A stretch of 64,000 nucleotides of DNA from Aedes albopictus (taxonomy: Eukaryota; Arthropoda; Insecta; Diptera; Culicidae). Shown here in pieces: positions 1 through 11,729 of the stretch. A model generated the notes under the pieces. That model saw only the letters and a program-made list of their open reading frames with translations, was not told the origin of the DNA and made no database searches. The stretch spans positions 346,508,505 through 346,572,504 of the forward strand of contig NC_085137.1 of assembly GCF_035046485.1 (NCBI RefSeq), given 5' to 3'. Position numbers and translations under genes: made by a program. The number at the start of each line of letters is the position of its first letter. Within the stretch, counting starts at the first letter, position 1.

Positions 1-702
1 AAAGTTACAGGCGTTTTTCTTAAAAAAATCATAGTTTTTTAAAGAGGTGTTATGACGGGTTGGGGCAACATAAAAAATATCTTTTGCCCGCATTCAAAAG
101 AAGAAATGTTGTTATAAAACATATCAGAAAATTAGAGGGGTGTTATTTTTGTAACTCAAGGGAAAAATACTTGAAAAGTGCCTATTTTTTCTAGAAAATT
201 ATCAATATCTTTTGAACGGAATGACGAAGCAACAGCGCACGAAAATGTGCGTTTTTTAAAGCTCTGAAAATGGTTCTTAGACAACTTTGATGAGAAATTT
301 GATACAAAAAAGATAAAGCGTTTAAACTGTTTTGACCAAATTTGGAGCATTTTCCATAGTTTTCATAGGGTGACGCTAGAACAAATCGTTTTGTTTCAAA
401 TTTCTCGTCAAAGTCGCCTAAGAACCACTTTTAGAGCTTCCGAAAACGCGCATTTTCGTGCGCTGAGAATGTTGCTACGTCATTCCGTTCAAAAGATATT
501 GATGATTTGCTAGAAAAAATGGGCACTTTTCAAGTATTTTTCATATGAGTTACAAAAATAACACCCCTTTAATTTTTTGATATGTTTTATAACAACATTT
601 CCTCTTTTGAATGCGGGCAAACGATATTTTTTATGTTTGCCCCAACTCGTCATAACACCTTTTTAAAAAACTATGTTTTTTTTAAAGAAAAACGCTTGTA
701 AC
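1..702. repeat. Large foldback (palindromic) element, left end cut by window edge
   Basis: The two halves are reverse complements. The sequence from base 1 (GTTACAGGCGTTTTTC, then ATGACGGGTTGGGGCAACAT) recurs inverted up to about base 702 (GAAAAACGCTTGTAAC). Each arm is about 315-320 bases around a short unpaired centre near 317-380. No coding sequence of its own is visible; the open frames inside are shadows of the palindrome. The left terminus and any target duplication lie outside the window. Such foldbacks are common in Aedes introns; the family was not identified. Confidence 0.85.
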
Positions 703-839
703 TATTGAACCAAAAGAGATAACGACCATCTCAGCGAACGAAACGACGCGTCATTTGTTGGCGTTGAATGCATCTTTCCTCATAAATCTGGTTCGTGGAC
801 CACTGTGCATTGGTAGTTGATATGAATGTGCATCAGAAC

Positions 840-1140
840 CCTTTTTGACCGGATGAAAAGCGCCCTTTAGGCAGTTGAGGGTTGGTGTCGCCAATATGAG
901 CTTTCGGTTAAACCGAGTAAAGCATCTATTGTTGGAAAGGTGAAACCGTAATGGCGTTTAACCTCTGCGTCTCTTTGATTCTGAAATCTATGTGTCTGAA
1001 CAGGTAAAGTACGTTGGAGTTATTATTGTTTGCAATCTTTTTTGGACACCTCACATTGAGTTCAAAATCAAGAAAGCTTGTAAGGCCTTCGGGAAATGCC
1101 TGCGAACTTTTGGTAAAAGTTGGGGTCTAATACCCAAGTA
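840..1140 (+). pseudogene. LINE-C reverse transcriptase C-terminal remnant
   Basis: Translating the plus strand with frameshifts gives a degraded end of a non-LTR retrotransposon reverse transcriptase. The recognisable pieces are DRMKSAL-stop-AVEGWC, then ELSVKPSKASIV, then VKYVGVIIVCNLFW followed by TPHIEFKIKKACKAFGKC. The S-V-x-P-S-K and V-K-Y-x-G-V-x-(I/L) motifs are typical of jockey/R1/LOA-type RT proteins just after the palm. At least one stop and one frameshift break it. It ends abruptly at the TA (1139-1140) where a CAGGGGATA-type element begins, so the LINE was probably interrupted there. Clade is not resolved. Confidence 0.7.
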
Positions 1141-1425
1141 CAGGGGATAGACAAAATGATCGGGACAGGCAAAATTTTCCCTTCTCAAAAAAATTTCAAA
1201 TGGCTGTAACTTTTCGAAAAGTGCATCGAATATTCTCAAATTTTTACTGTAAGTTGATCAACTATTTATGTATCAGTGGACAAAATTTAAAAAAGATCGG
1301 GCCATACTGCACGAAGTTATAGGCATTTTAGAAAAAGGTAGAATTATCCGAAAGTCAACTTTGAGCTGTTATATCTCCGGATTCAATGAACCGAATGCAA
1401 TGAAATTTTGTCCATTTATGACTAT
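1141..1425 (+). mobile_element. Truncated CAGGGGATA-family inverted-repeat element
   Basis: The segment begins TA|CAGGGGATAGACAAAATG and continues with blocks also seen at 16533-19068 and 17343-17620, including CGAAAAGTGCATCGAATATT and GGATTCAATGAACCGAATGC. It lacks a matching right terminus, so it is a truncated copy. No protein is encoded. TA at the left end fits mariner-like or other TA-targeting non-autonomous elements. Confidence 0.75.
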
Positions 1426-1439
1426 TAACGCCTTGGAAC

Positions 1440-1790
1440 TCCACTGAAACATTCCTGAAACTTTCTTGAAAGCTTCCAGAAACCACTTCTAAATCGCCTT
1501 AAAACGTTCTGAAACAACATGAAATCCACTAAAACGCCTTGAAATGCAATGAAACTCTTCTGAAATCCCTCTAATACGCTTTAAAACCCCTCTGAAACAT
1601 CTCTGGAACTTCCTGCAGAGCATCCTGCTGCCTCCGGAAATCACTTTCAAATCCTTCTGAAACCTCCTGAAATCACCTGAAACGTTTTGAAACGCCTTGA
1701 AATATTTCTGGAAATTCTTTGGAAATCCATTGAAAACCCCTAAAATACCCTTGAATCTTCTGAAACATCTTGAAGCAGCCTCGTGGCGAA
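1440..1790. repeat. Degenerate short-unit minisatellite (CTGAAAC/CTTGAAA type)
   Basis: Units of roughly 12-15 bases built on CCTGAAATC / CCTTGAAAC recur about two dozen times with many substitutions. It resembles the more regular GGAATTYC arrays elsewhere in the window. The open frames across it on both strands are low-complexity by-products. Confidence 0.6.
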
Positions 1791-1847
1791 CTCGCCTAGG
1801 GCGAAAAGCCACGTTAATAAAGATAAAAAAAATCTTGAAGCACTTAA

Positions 1848-1905
1848 CCCTTCAGGACGCGCGCTGGTGTACAAAGTACAACACATGCAAAGTTTGCGAA
1901 GTAAC
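1848..1905. mobile_element. Half of a TTAA-flanked MITE (CCYTCxxGxxxGCGCGCTG family)
   Basis: TTAA at 1844-1847 is followed by CCCTTCAGGACGCGCGCTGG and TGTACAAAGTACAACAC. The inverted right end of the element at 31819-31933 has the same order of motifs (CCCTCGAGCGATCGCGCTG, then TTGTATTTTGTACAACAC). No partner terminus is seen here, so this is a solo end. Confidence 0.45.
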
Positions 1906-1957
1906 ATTCAAATGTTCAAAATACCAATTGATATATTGTGCTCTTAAGGACAAACGT

Positions 1958-2189
1958 CTTGAAATCACGCTTCAACAGTGCACCTGAACTTCAGACGCAC
2001 AAATCTCTAGAAGCAAGCTTCAAACATTAGTGAATTTCATTATTCTATTCTTGCTCACTTGTAATAAGCTTAAAATATGATCAGTTGCGCTGGTTTTGTT
2101 TACGCAGAGATTTGTGCACTCGAAATCATCAGTAGGTGCCAAAGTAGGCCATTGTGGCTGCCATTTTGGGATTCTAACAAGTCTGTCCC
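1958..2189. mobile_element. 232-bp TTAA-flanked MITE
   Basis: TTAA occurs at 1954-1957 and 2190-2193. The ends are imperfect inverted repeats: left GGACAAACGTCTTGAAATC, and right end inverted GGGACAGACTTGTTAGAATC. A second copy lies at 46871-47230 with the same ends and TTAA flanks. No coding capacity. TTAA duplication is the mark of piggyBac-type transposition, but the mobilising family is inferred only. Confidence 0.7.
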
Positions 2190-2417
2190 TTAATAAAACC
2201 GGTATGGCTAACACTTCTTCTTTTAGAGTAGAAATCAGTGTGCAATGAAATGTGTGAAATCTTCCGTAGGGAATGGTTTGTCATGCAGCTAACTATTGGC
2301 GATCAAATGTCAATACATTATTGTACGAATGCTACCAGAATCTGTTTTAAAGCTTTTTACGGCATCATCATCATCGGCAGCCATGTTGATTATGTGGCTC
2401 GAAATTTCAAAGTGATA

Positions 2418-3121
2418 ATTGGGTTTTTAAATTTTGAAAATTGTATTGATTTTTTGATTTTATACGAAAGTGCACCTTTTTCTGAGTCACCGTGATTTTT
2501 TTCAGATATTTAGAACTTTGTTTTGGTACCTAAAGTTAATTTCAAAGAGATTTTTTGAATTCACTTTTTGACAGCTGGACAACTGTTTGACAGCTCCGTC
2601 CAGTACAAACTACGATAAGGGGTGATTCGACAATCGCTCCCATACAAACTTCAAATTGATTTTTAAATAGGTTCCCGGACTTCAAAATTCATGAAAATTT
2701 GGATTTCGGCTCAGTTTAACATGCAGATTCAGAATATGTAATTATCTCAACACCGTTAAAAAAGCCAATTGGCTTCTTTAGTGGTGTTGAGATAATTCCA
2801 TATTCAAAATCTGCATGCAAAACTGAGCCGAAATCCAAATTTTCATGAATTTTGGTGCCCGGAAACCTATTTAAAAATCAGTTTGAAGTTTGTATGGGAG
2901 CGATTTGTTGAATCACCCCTCGTCGCATTTTGTACTGGGCGGAGCTGTCAAGCAGTTGGCCAGCTGTCAAAAGGTGATTTCGAAAAATCTCTTCGAAAGC
3001 GATTTTAGGTACCAAAATGAAGTTCTACAAATCTGAAAAAAATCATGGTAGTTCAGAAAAATGTGCTCTTTCGTATAAAATCAAAAAATCATTACATTTT
3101 TCTTAATTTAAAAACCCAATT
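2418..3121. mobile_element. 704-bp foldback element with ~350-bp arms
   Basis: The element starts AATTGGGTTTTTAA and ends with its inverse TTAAAAACCCAATT. The arms carry matching internal blocks such as GACAGCTGGACAACTG / CAGTTGGCCAGCTGTC, and CGCTCCCATACAAACTTCAA with its inverse. The centre (around 2750-2790) is GTGTTGAGATAATT-type sequence. It has no coding potential. A single-arm copy lies at 5924-6296. Confidence 0.85.
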
Positions 3122-5675
3122 CTCTGCCTCCAAAGCGAATATTCGTGGCAAAGTATCATCGTATATGTTCACACACAGTGATTGTGATGATACTTTTTCT
3201 GATGCGTTGCTACAGAATTGACAGTTTTTTTATCACTTCAAAACACGAGGCAAATAATCATCGAAAGGCAAAAAGTCAATGATTCATTTGAAAGCTTAGT
3301 GATGCATCATGACATCTTAATTGCACGTTGGTTCCATTTGTATCATTAGTAGTTCAGTCTAGTGTGGGTAATTTACTCTATTAGAAAATCACCACCTGCG
3401 CTTTTTAGCTTTGCGTTCGATCGCCAATAGATGAATTTCATAATAAGTTTTCCAATATATCCATCAATGCAACAATACATACACACTTAATTCGAAATAC
3501 CGTGTTCGGTAAATTTACAGCTAAAATAGAACAGCTAAATACAGCTATACTTTAAATCGATTATCGAAGCTACCGAAATAGTACTACTGTTCTATTTTCT
3601 ATTCAGGATTGAGTGTGTATATCTCTGGCAGTTAGTTCAAAATCGAGTGCAGCGAAATTGTGTAGTTGACAAACGCACATGCTCGAGGCATGACATGCGA
3701 GATTGCCATGCCATCGTGAGTATTGCTGAAAACTAGAACATACAGAGTACACTGTGTAAATGCTCAATGTGAAACCTTTTCATATAGGGTAAATTGCCAA
3801 TTATTGCACAATGTGCATCTTAAAAACTCTCCAATTGTTGCACACCTCATAAGAAAATTATGGAGTGTGCAACAATTGGCGAGTTTTTAGGGCGTGAAAT
3901 AATTGTAGGGTCAAAAAACTCAAGCACATCTGTTTAACATTAATGAAAGTTTGATCGAGCCAAACAAGATGTTTGAGCATTGGTTTCTTTTTGGATAAAT
4001 ATTTGACCCTGTGTACTGGGATCTTAATAAACTGAAGGTGCCCTCGATCATCGTTTTGCCCAAACAAAATCAGACTATTGTCATATTCAAATGGAACGTT
4101 TAGATCTTCTAGTGTATTAAAAAAAATGTTACATTGTTTTTGAATTTCAACATTTTTATGTTTTCCATTTTTTTTCTGTGTAATCCATTGTTTTTTTTTT
4201 GTATTCTTAATTTATTTTGAATTCAAATAAGTTATCGTGATGTTGTGTACTTGGTGCGAACATAGAATACAAACTACCTATCGCCCTTATATGTTATCGA
4301 GTGCAAAACCAAAACAGATAATCGTATCACAATGTATATAGTAAGCGGCAAGCTGGCAAAGAACGGAACGGACAAATTAAACTTGGTTTGTTGTATTATT
4401 ACAGCTGTTCATCCACGGGGGTGTGGTGGGGCTATAGGCTTAAAGGCGTGTTTATTACAGAGGTGTTCACAAAGGCGGTGGTGGTGCTGCTGCAGGGAAA
4501 GGGTACAAACGCGTATCATTCATTCGCTAGCTATATAGCTGTCTATAGATATAAATGAACAAAACAGATTGATTAGGCATTATGCACACCACGCTGTGGG
4601 TCTACGACTCAGTTTCGTTTTATGTTTCATTTTTTGGTTGCGACAGGCAATCACCCGGAATTTTGCCATCTTTCTGAATTTCGTGCCGAATTGAGTTTCA
4701 AAATAAAGAAAGCCAAAGTTGAAATAACTAACAAAGTGAAACTAACACAGGGAAGCCACGGGGGTGGGATTTTGGGAAATTAAACTTTTTTTGTGAGGGT
4801 GGAGGATTGAAGGTTTTTTTCCGATATCGAACTCTAATGCAGGTTGGGCTGTGGATTATGATTTCAAAATGAAATCAGAACTAAAAATCAACTGAAAAAT
4901 GCCATATATAATATTCATACTGGTGCATATATGGTGGGTGTGAGTGTGTAGTGGGTGGGGTTCTGCGAAAGCTGCTCATAACATTCGGTGCCGTCGAGAA
5001 TATTTATATATTTATATAGTTAGGAATATGGGGAGATTAATAAAAAAATAAATCAGCATCAGTTCCAGAGTTTGACTGGTACTGATATGATTGATAGGCA
5101 TTGAAAGGATTTGATTTGTGAAGTGGTTTTAGCGATAGTAAAGTGGTGGTGGAAACACACATTTATTTCGCATTTATCACAGGAAAGCAGAAAAAACATC
5201 GAGAAATATATAGGTGAAGTGTTTCCTAATGTCCAATGATGATCGCATCGGTTGAACTACACTGATTCAAATGATTCGAAAAATCGTACAAAAATTTGGA
5301 AATGAAAGATAAAAGCATAAAGTTGTTTCGAATGAAAATAACATTCCTTCTATATGTTGATATTTTTTCAGCACTTCAGGGAAAATGTATGATTTACGAA
5401 ATAGTGTTCATGGAATTTATGATTTATCTATGTAAGGTTTCTAATAATATATGCACATGTTTTTTGCTGACATTTGTGGTAAGATTTCTGACCCTGAAAA
5501 AAATATTAGAGAAAATACAAGAATTGGAGAAATTTTCCAATGAAGATTTCTCCGAGCGACTCTCAAGAATTAAAGAGAAACGTATGGGTGCCTGACATGA
5601 GATGGCCGTTACCTTGCATCAAACTGTTTTCCAACATTATTCAAACCAGATGTAACATATTTGAAAAGATGGGTG
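3122..5675. other. Non-coding intronic stretch, mostly unique
   Basis: Apart from the hairpin at 3787-3912, no gene, RNA or recognised transposon is visible. 4100-4210 is extremely AT-rich with poly-T runs. 4380-4520 and 4920-4970 are slightly G-rich. Short open frames here lack codon structure or recognisable motifs. Confidence 0.6.
3787..3912. repeat. Small hairpin MITE (GGGTAAATTGCCAATTATTG)
   Basis: CCAATTGTTGCACACCTCAT around 3830-3850 is mirrored by ATGGAGTGTGCAACAATTGG around 3860-3880. The outer stem is TAGGGTAAATTGCCAATTAT against ATAATTGTAGGGTC. The spacer is about 12 bases, giving a long near-perfect stem. No coding. Confidence 0.7.
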
Positions 5676-5679
5676 ATGA

Positions 5680-6560
5680 TGTTACTTATTCAGTTGGTCG
5701 TCCAGTATGTCTCTCAGTTCTTTCAGCAAGACGGTTGTCCAATGCATCTCTCAAGTTTTTATTAGAAATAAACAAACAACCCATACGGTCGGTCAACACG
5801 CCTCATGGTTCCTGCAATCTAGGATCCTTCACCCAGATGGTTATCCAACACATCTTTGAGTTTCATCGACGAAACAACCAGCTCATTCAAACTGCCGTGC
5901 AACACAACTTTTTGCTCCACTAATTGGGTTTTTAAATAAAAAAAAAATGTATTGTTCTTTTGATTTTATACAAAAGAGCACTTTTTTCTGAGCCACTATG
6001 ATTTTTTTTTCAGATTTTTAGAACTTTATTTTGATACTTAATATCAATTTCAAAGAGATTTTTTGAAATCACCTTTTGACAGCTGGGCAACTGCTTGACA
6101 ACTTGCAACTGCGCCCAGTACAAAATGCGACAAGGGGTGATTCGACAAATCGCTCCCATACAAACTTCAAATTGATTTTTAAATAGATTCCCGGGCACCG
6201 AAAATCATGAAAATTTGGATTTCGGCTCAGTTTGGAATGCAGACTCAGAATAAGCAATTATCTCAAAACAGTTTAAGAAGCCAATTATCAAGATAATTGA
6301 GCAAAATGAATTCAATTCCGAACTTATCAACAGAAAAGTCAACACGTTTAAACAGTTTTTCATCGACGGGATAAACCAACACGTCGTTAGATACATCTTT
6401 CGGTTTATCCAACCCATGATCATTTCATTCAGGTGGTTGGGCAGCATGTATTCGGGTTTTATTGATGTAACATTTAACTCATTCAGACGGTCGTCCAGCA
6501 CTTCTCTTGGCACCTATCACGGAAGATCACTTCACCCAAATGGTTAACCAACGCGTCTAC
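5680..6560. repeat. Degenerate tandem repeat (TGGTYGTCCAGCRCRTCTCT words)
   Basis: Words such as CGGTTGTCCAATGCATCTCT, TGGTTATCCAACACATCTTT, CGGTCGTCCAGCACTTCTCT and TGGTTAACCAACGCGTCTAC recur with intervening TTCATTCA or TTCAC. It reads like a highly decayed minisatellite related in wording to the array at 6785-7615. A single-arm foldback copy (5924-6296) is inserted in its middle. Confidence 0.5.
5924..6296. mobile_element. Single-arm copy of the 2418-3121 foldback family
   Basis: It starts AATTGGGTTTTTAAATAAAA and runs through the same ordered blocks as the left arm of 2418-3121: TGAGCCACTATGATTTTTTT, then GACAGCTGGGCAACTGCTTG, then CGCTCCCATACAAACTTCAA, then GGATTTCGGCTCAGTTT. It stops at the loop region with AAGCCAATTAT. 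The second arm is missing. Confidence 0.75.
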
Positions 6561-6784
6561 TATTCAGTTCAACAACAATAACAACTTACTCGGAGTTTGT
6601 CGAACAGGTTGCAAGATTATAAGGTAAACCATCCTTTTTAAAATTTCAGTTTTTTTTTCTGTGGACTCCTCCAAGAATTCCTCTATGATTTTTTTTCCGT
6701 GGAATTTCTCTACGAATTCCTCTAGAAATTTCCCAGAAGTTTTTCTAGGAAATGCTCCAAGGATTCGTTCAACAATAGCATCAG

Positions 6785-7615
6785 GGCACAGCGTGTCTGA
6801 ATGACCACACTCTTTCTTTTGTAAGACATTCTGTCTCATGGCGACAGTAAAAAAAGTCCACAGCGCATCTGGATGATCGCACTCCTACTTTTGTAAGAAA
6901 TTCTATCTTATAGAGACAATAAAACAATTCACAGCGTGTCTGAATGGCCACATCCTTACTTTTATTAGAAATTCTGTCTCTGGCGGCAGTAAAAACAGTC
7001 CACAGCACGTCTAGATGACCGCACCCGAATTTGTAAGAAATTCTGACTCATAGCGATAGTAAAAATAGTTTACAGCGCATCTAGATGACCGCACTCTTAC
7101 TTTTTTGAGATATTCTGTCTCATGATGACAGTAAAACAGTCGACAGCGCGTCCGGAGGACCGCATCCTTACATTTGTTACAAATTCTGCCCCCTGGCGAC
7201 AGTAAAAACAGTCCACAGCGGGTCCGGATCCGGCACTCTTACTTTTGTAAGAAATTCGGTCTAATAGGGACAGTAAAACAATCCACAGCGTGTCTGGATG
7301 ACCGAACTCCTACTTTTGTAAAACATTCTGTCTCATGTCGACAGTAAGAACAGTCCAGAGCGTGTCTGAATGACAATATCCTTTCTATTGTAAGACATTC
7401 TGTATCATGGCGATAGTAAAACAGTCCACAGCGCATCTGGATGACCGCATTCTTACTTCTGTAAGATAATCTGTCCCATGGCAATAGATATTCTGTCTCA
7501 TGGCAATAGATATTCTGTCTCATGGCCACAATAAAAACAGTCCACAGTGCGTCCGGATGACCACCTTCTTACTTTTGTAATAAATCCTGTCTCATGGCCA
7601 CAGTAACAACACTTA
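6785..7615. repeat. ~70-bp minisatellite, about 12 copies
   Basis: The unit reads approximately CACAGCGCGTCTGGATGACC, then GCACTCTTACTTTTGTAAG, then AAATTCTGTCTCATGGCGAC, then AGTAAAAACAGTC, and recurs every 70-72 bases. Copies diverge by a few bases each and one copy around 7470-7525 carries a local 28-base triplication (TCTCATGGCAATAGATATTC). Runs of open frame on the minus strand are a consequence of the unit length and are not judged to be genes. Confidence 0.85.
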
Positions 7616-9262
7616 CTTTTGTGAGAAATTTCCATCATATGGTCTAAAGTTCAAAACTCTACATTATTGTTCGTTTAATAATTGTTGTTCCACCAGATTC
7701 TGACCGAAGAGATGATGAGACATTGTTGACGATCTAGGAAATAGATGATACAATATTCGTAGAAGATTTTGCAGTCTTAGAATCATACAAGCAGAAGATA
7801 CTCATAAGGGAAGAACTTGAAGATGTTTGACGTCTGGTTTAATGGCAGTACTACACTACTAGTAGGCGTAGGTGTTTAGTAAAAGCTTTCTGATTTAAAC
7901 AGCATATACATATTATCGCTCAGTGCTAATTGATCATCGATTCTGATAAGACAAATGAAATAAAACAGCAACAACATCAAAACATAAATATCTGTGGCAA
8001 AGGCTTATGTTAAAAATGAACGAAAATATATTGAAAACTATGTAGTATCGGAGCTTAAAAGCTTCTCTTACTATATTCATTCCGGAGAAGAGGAAGGATG
8101 TGAGTTAGTGAATTTGCATTGTTCTTCGACTAGCCTTCCATTGAACGGTGGTAGCACATAGTCTGCCAAATGCACATCAAGCAATCTAAATAGTAGGTGC
8201 CCAAATGGTCGTCGCGTCACCACTTCACGAACGTCAAAAAGTGTAAACACAAGCTACTTCCTGGTGGCATCCGCTTGTTCACAATAATTCCAAGCTCCAC
8301 AATATCTAGATGATATGATTTGCGATTAGAGTCCAAGAGTTGCGTTGGACGACCGTCGGAATAAATTTGACTTTAGGTCACACATGTCGCACAACAATGT
8401 GGGTGAATTGATATTCGGCTGGAGAAACCAAGAGATGTGAAGAACGTTTTTTTAATGTGTTATTCCATCGATGAAGATCTGTTTAACCGAGTTGGATGGA
8501 TGAAGGAACCAAGAAGTGTGTTGCACGTCTGTCTGACTGTTGTTAATGAAACACGAAAACGTGTTCGATAACCATCTGGGTGAAGTGATCTTCGATTAAG
8601 GTAGAAAAATCCGTCATTCAACAAATCGTCATCATTGAAAATTCAAAAGCAGTTTTTTTTGCTCAAAACTTAAATATTTGCCCTGAAAATATATTTACTG
8701 TACTCCATTCTTCACTCGCAACACAGTGAATACATTTTCACCACGGAAATTTCAGATTTGAACGAGAAAACTGCTTTCGAATTTTCGATAATGACGGTAT
8801 TAACGGTTATGTCAATGACGAATACTTCAACCTTAAAGGAACCAAGTAAATTCTAAAAACGTACTGGAGATTCGTTTTGTTTCAGTGATCTTTCACTGAA
8901 AGAACTGAAAGGCGTTGTTTGGTTGTTTGATCGAGTGAAAAAATCCACGGTTTGACTGTTATGCGGTTACTTCAATATATGATACAATTTGACTGGTGTT
9001 ACCTTAGCAGAAGCGAATACCTTTCAAATACCATACTGACAATAGCCAGTGCTCTAATATCTAAAATTGTTATTATTATATTATTCTACAAAATGTTATG
9101 AGAACAACGCAATAACATTTGGAAGTATGTGAGCAGAGTTTGGTATTGGTGTGGTATTTGTAGATTTAGCAGTGAAATTCTTCAGTTAATTGGTACATAT
9201 TTTGGTATTGTACCATGGCGTTATCGAACAAATGCATGATTTAATAACAAAAAATGTTATTA
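7616..9262. other. Non-coding intronic stretch
   Basis: No gene or recognised mobile element is seen other than the imperfect hairpin at 8627-8796. Short words like GTTGGACGACCGTC around 8340-8620 recall the degenerate repeat at 5680-6560. Confidence 0.55.
8627..8796. repeat. Imperfect 170-bp hairpin
   Basis: CGTCATCATTGAAAATTC plus AAAAGCAGTTTT at the left is mirrored by AAAACTGCTTTCGAATTTTC and GATAATGACG at the right. The stems are about 35 bases around a ~100-base loop. No target duplication could be assigned. Confidence 0.6.
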
Positions 9263-9475
9263 CAGGTCGGACTCGATTATCCGGAGTCGGGTTCTGGCGC
9301 TTCTCTAAGTAATATCTCGCGAACGGAATGCTGTAAGAAGCTGAAATTTTGACTGATTACTAATCAAAGTTGATTTGACAAAATGTCAAAATTTCTGCTT
9401 TATAGACCATTCCGTTCCCCAGATATATGTTTGAGAAGCATCCAAAGCCGACTCCGGATAATCGAGTCCGACCTG
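9263..9475. mobile_element. 213-bp TA-flanked MITE
   Basis: Terminal inverted repeats begin CAGGTCGGACTCGATTATCC at the left, with the exact inverse at the right end, and extend about 28 bases (through GGAGTCGG). TA dinucleotides flank both ends (9261-9262 and 9476-9477). Inside, AACGGAATG / CATTCCGTT form a further inverted match. Non-coding; a mariner/pogo-type non-autonomous element is the likely class. Confidence 0.85.
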
Positions 9476-10877
9476 TACTTTGTTATTCAAGACCATTTGG
9501 ATAACAAATACAGCACTTGAAATTTTAGGTATTCATTTATTATTGAAATACATAACAATATTTATTATTTTCTAGGTGTTATTGATACAAAATCGTGGAA
9601 TTCGTTTTTGTTATTTTGCCTCTTATGTCCACCAAATGAAGGGCATATCGAGGTATGAAAATATTTAAGATTAATACCTAAATATGTTATTCACTTGCTA
9701 TTCTTTTTTGCTCGGGTATTTTTAAACTTTTTTTCAACTCAAATACTATTATCGTTTGAGTTCTCGCTTCAGAAAACTACCAGTAAATATTTTTTATCTG
9801 AAAACTTATATATGACAGAGTTGCAAACTATAGCAGTATTTTCTCGAAGGAATGCTATCAATGAATGCAGCTTAAAAACACTTTTTTTTACTGTTTCACA
9901 GTTTATCTGTAAAAATGTTCGTCAAAAGTTCAAATTATCTTAAACATTTCAAACCCATACTGGTAGCTAGACTACAAGTAGAAGATCAATCATTTTAATG
10001 TTATTAATTTTCATGCTGTGATTTTCAGGCCCGAATCCTTTTTCTGACACCCAACCAAATTGTCCTTATTGTTAAAGGCTCAACCGATGCAACCGACCAT
10101 TGGACCATTGACCTGGCGATACTTTTATTTTTCTATTTATTACGATCAAGCTAAATTGAGTGCGGGCTGTGCGATATGAGGGAGATGGGGGAAAGGTTCT
10201 CTTCCGGGACGGGATGGTATTTCTGAAGGACCACTTATTGAGTGGTTTCCCCGGGTTGAAGGTTAAAATCGAGGCTCTATGGTGGGCTGGTTGCGTAGTG
10301 TAATTGTATTTTTTCACTCCTCTTGATTTTCATCGCCTAGAACCGAACCGGGGGAAAATCGTTTTGTTCGCCGAATCCACTCCCAGGCATATCCCAGTTT
10401 TACGAATTTCGCGGAATTTCCATCCCCGGAAAGTTTGCGTTCGAGAATGCATCGATGGTTTTCGGAATCGGCTTTCGCTAGGGCGGACTGGCCTGGATAT
10501 GCGAAAATATGTAAAAAAAATCGTTCCTGAAACACAGTTCTCCTGGCGTTTTTTTTCGTTTTGTTTTCTCTTTCATGAGAGTTTCAATTTTCCAACTAGT
10601 TTCTACGGAAACAAGAATGTATTTATGAGTGAGATATGTTTGGGAAAGCTGTGTTCTGTTGACGGTTATGTCGAAATTTTTCCAATGCATCATTTCATTC
10701 TGATTGGCGGATGAAAATATGATCCACATGAAAAGGAATTTCGAATGAATGGGTTCGTGTGTAACCTGAGTAATATTGATACTAAAAAATGAGTGAGAAA
10801 TATTCGCTTGAATATTTTTGCAAAAAACCTCATTATTATTAATTATTGTCTCTTATTATAGTTTAATAAAGTATGGG
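9476..10877. other. Non-coding intronic stretch with a GC-richer island
   Basis: 10030-10740 is richer in GC than its surroundings and carries overlapping open frames on both strands (the longest 136 codons, plus strand). I see no domain, no splice-flanked exon and no codon bias, so no gene is called. The rest is AT-rich without recognisable elements. Confidence 0.5.
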
Positions 10878-11729
10878 CCCGATTTTGTCAGCCCCACGAG
10901 CTTCAAACTACGAACTGCTACGATTTTTTTGCATTTATCTTTCGGTCGAATTTTGATCATTACATCAATTATTTAATTAATTAATCATAGATTTTTGCGG
11001 CTTAGCCAGCCGAGTGGAAGTTTTACCTAATTCCAAAAACTAGACTTTACAAATACAACTGGCGAGAGTGAGAAATGGACGAGTTGAACTTGAATTCAGG
11101 TTAGTCACCACATCTTCGGGGCTTCTCGTGGTGTAGTTGGCAACGCGCGCGCGCCTGTCTAGTGAATAGGAGTCATAAGGTCTAATCTCACCGAAAGGAC
11201 GAGTAACTTTTTCGCAAATTCCACTCCAATTTGTCCATTTCTCACTCACGCCAGTATATGAGTTAACCACAGATCTTCCAATGCAATATCAACAGACGGA
11301 GTTAGCCACGAGTCTTCCCTGGAAACACCGTGCACGCACATGCACACAAATCGATCTGTCAGCACCATCGCTGCCAGATGACACCGGACACCGAAGGAAT
11401 GTAGCTAGCTTGGACAACGTGACCAGCGCATCAACGTCGCTAGGTGCTAGGTTAGCAGATTTAGGATCTAAGGCAGGGCAGCTAGGACTTTGAAGTAGAA
11501 CAATAAATCAGTCCTTTCCAGTTGTTCGAATCAGTAACATCGTTTAGTCTTTTTTCAAAAATACATTTCCGAACCGTCGGATTTTAGCTTATGTAAAGTC
11601 TAGCTTTTGGCATTACTTTCATGTTTATCATTAAACTTCTGCCGAATGGCAGAGCTTGTAGGGGTAAAAAGCCTGATGAACTTTTAAAATATTCAAGGAG
11701 AGCAAAAAAAGCGTTACGACAAAATCGGG
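10878..11729. mobile_element. Composite foldback element
   Basis: CCCGATTTTGTC near 10878 is mirrored by GACAAAATCGGG near 11729. Nested inside, TAATTCCAAAAACTAGACTT (11029 on, continuing TACA at 11051) is mirrored at 11592-11615 with two mismatches. CTGGCGAGAGTGAGAAATGG (11060-11079) is mirrored by CCATTTCTCACTCACGCCAG near 11236-11255. Part of the interior (11280-11520) has coding-like GC content and an AATAAA, but I see no known domain. It was probably built by nested insertion. Confidence 0.6.

Noticed and set aside
6785..7615. CRISPR-like array
   Set aside because: Units are contiguous and diverged, with no unique spacers; it is a eukaryotic minisatellite.
10304..10714. 136-codon open frame on the plus strand
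   Set aside because: Frames are open on both strands in this patch and the peptide shows no motif, so no gene is called.
11041..11602. Possible solo LTR (AATAAA near 11500, bounded by TAGACTTTACA / TGTAAAGTCTA)
   Set aside because: The ends are inverted rather than TG...CA and the arms continue outward, so a foldback explains it better.
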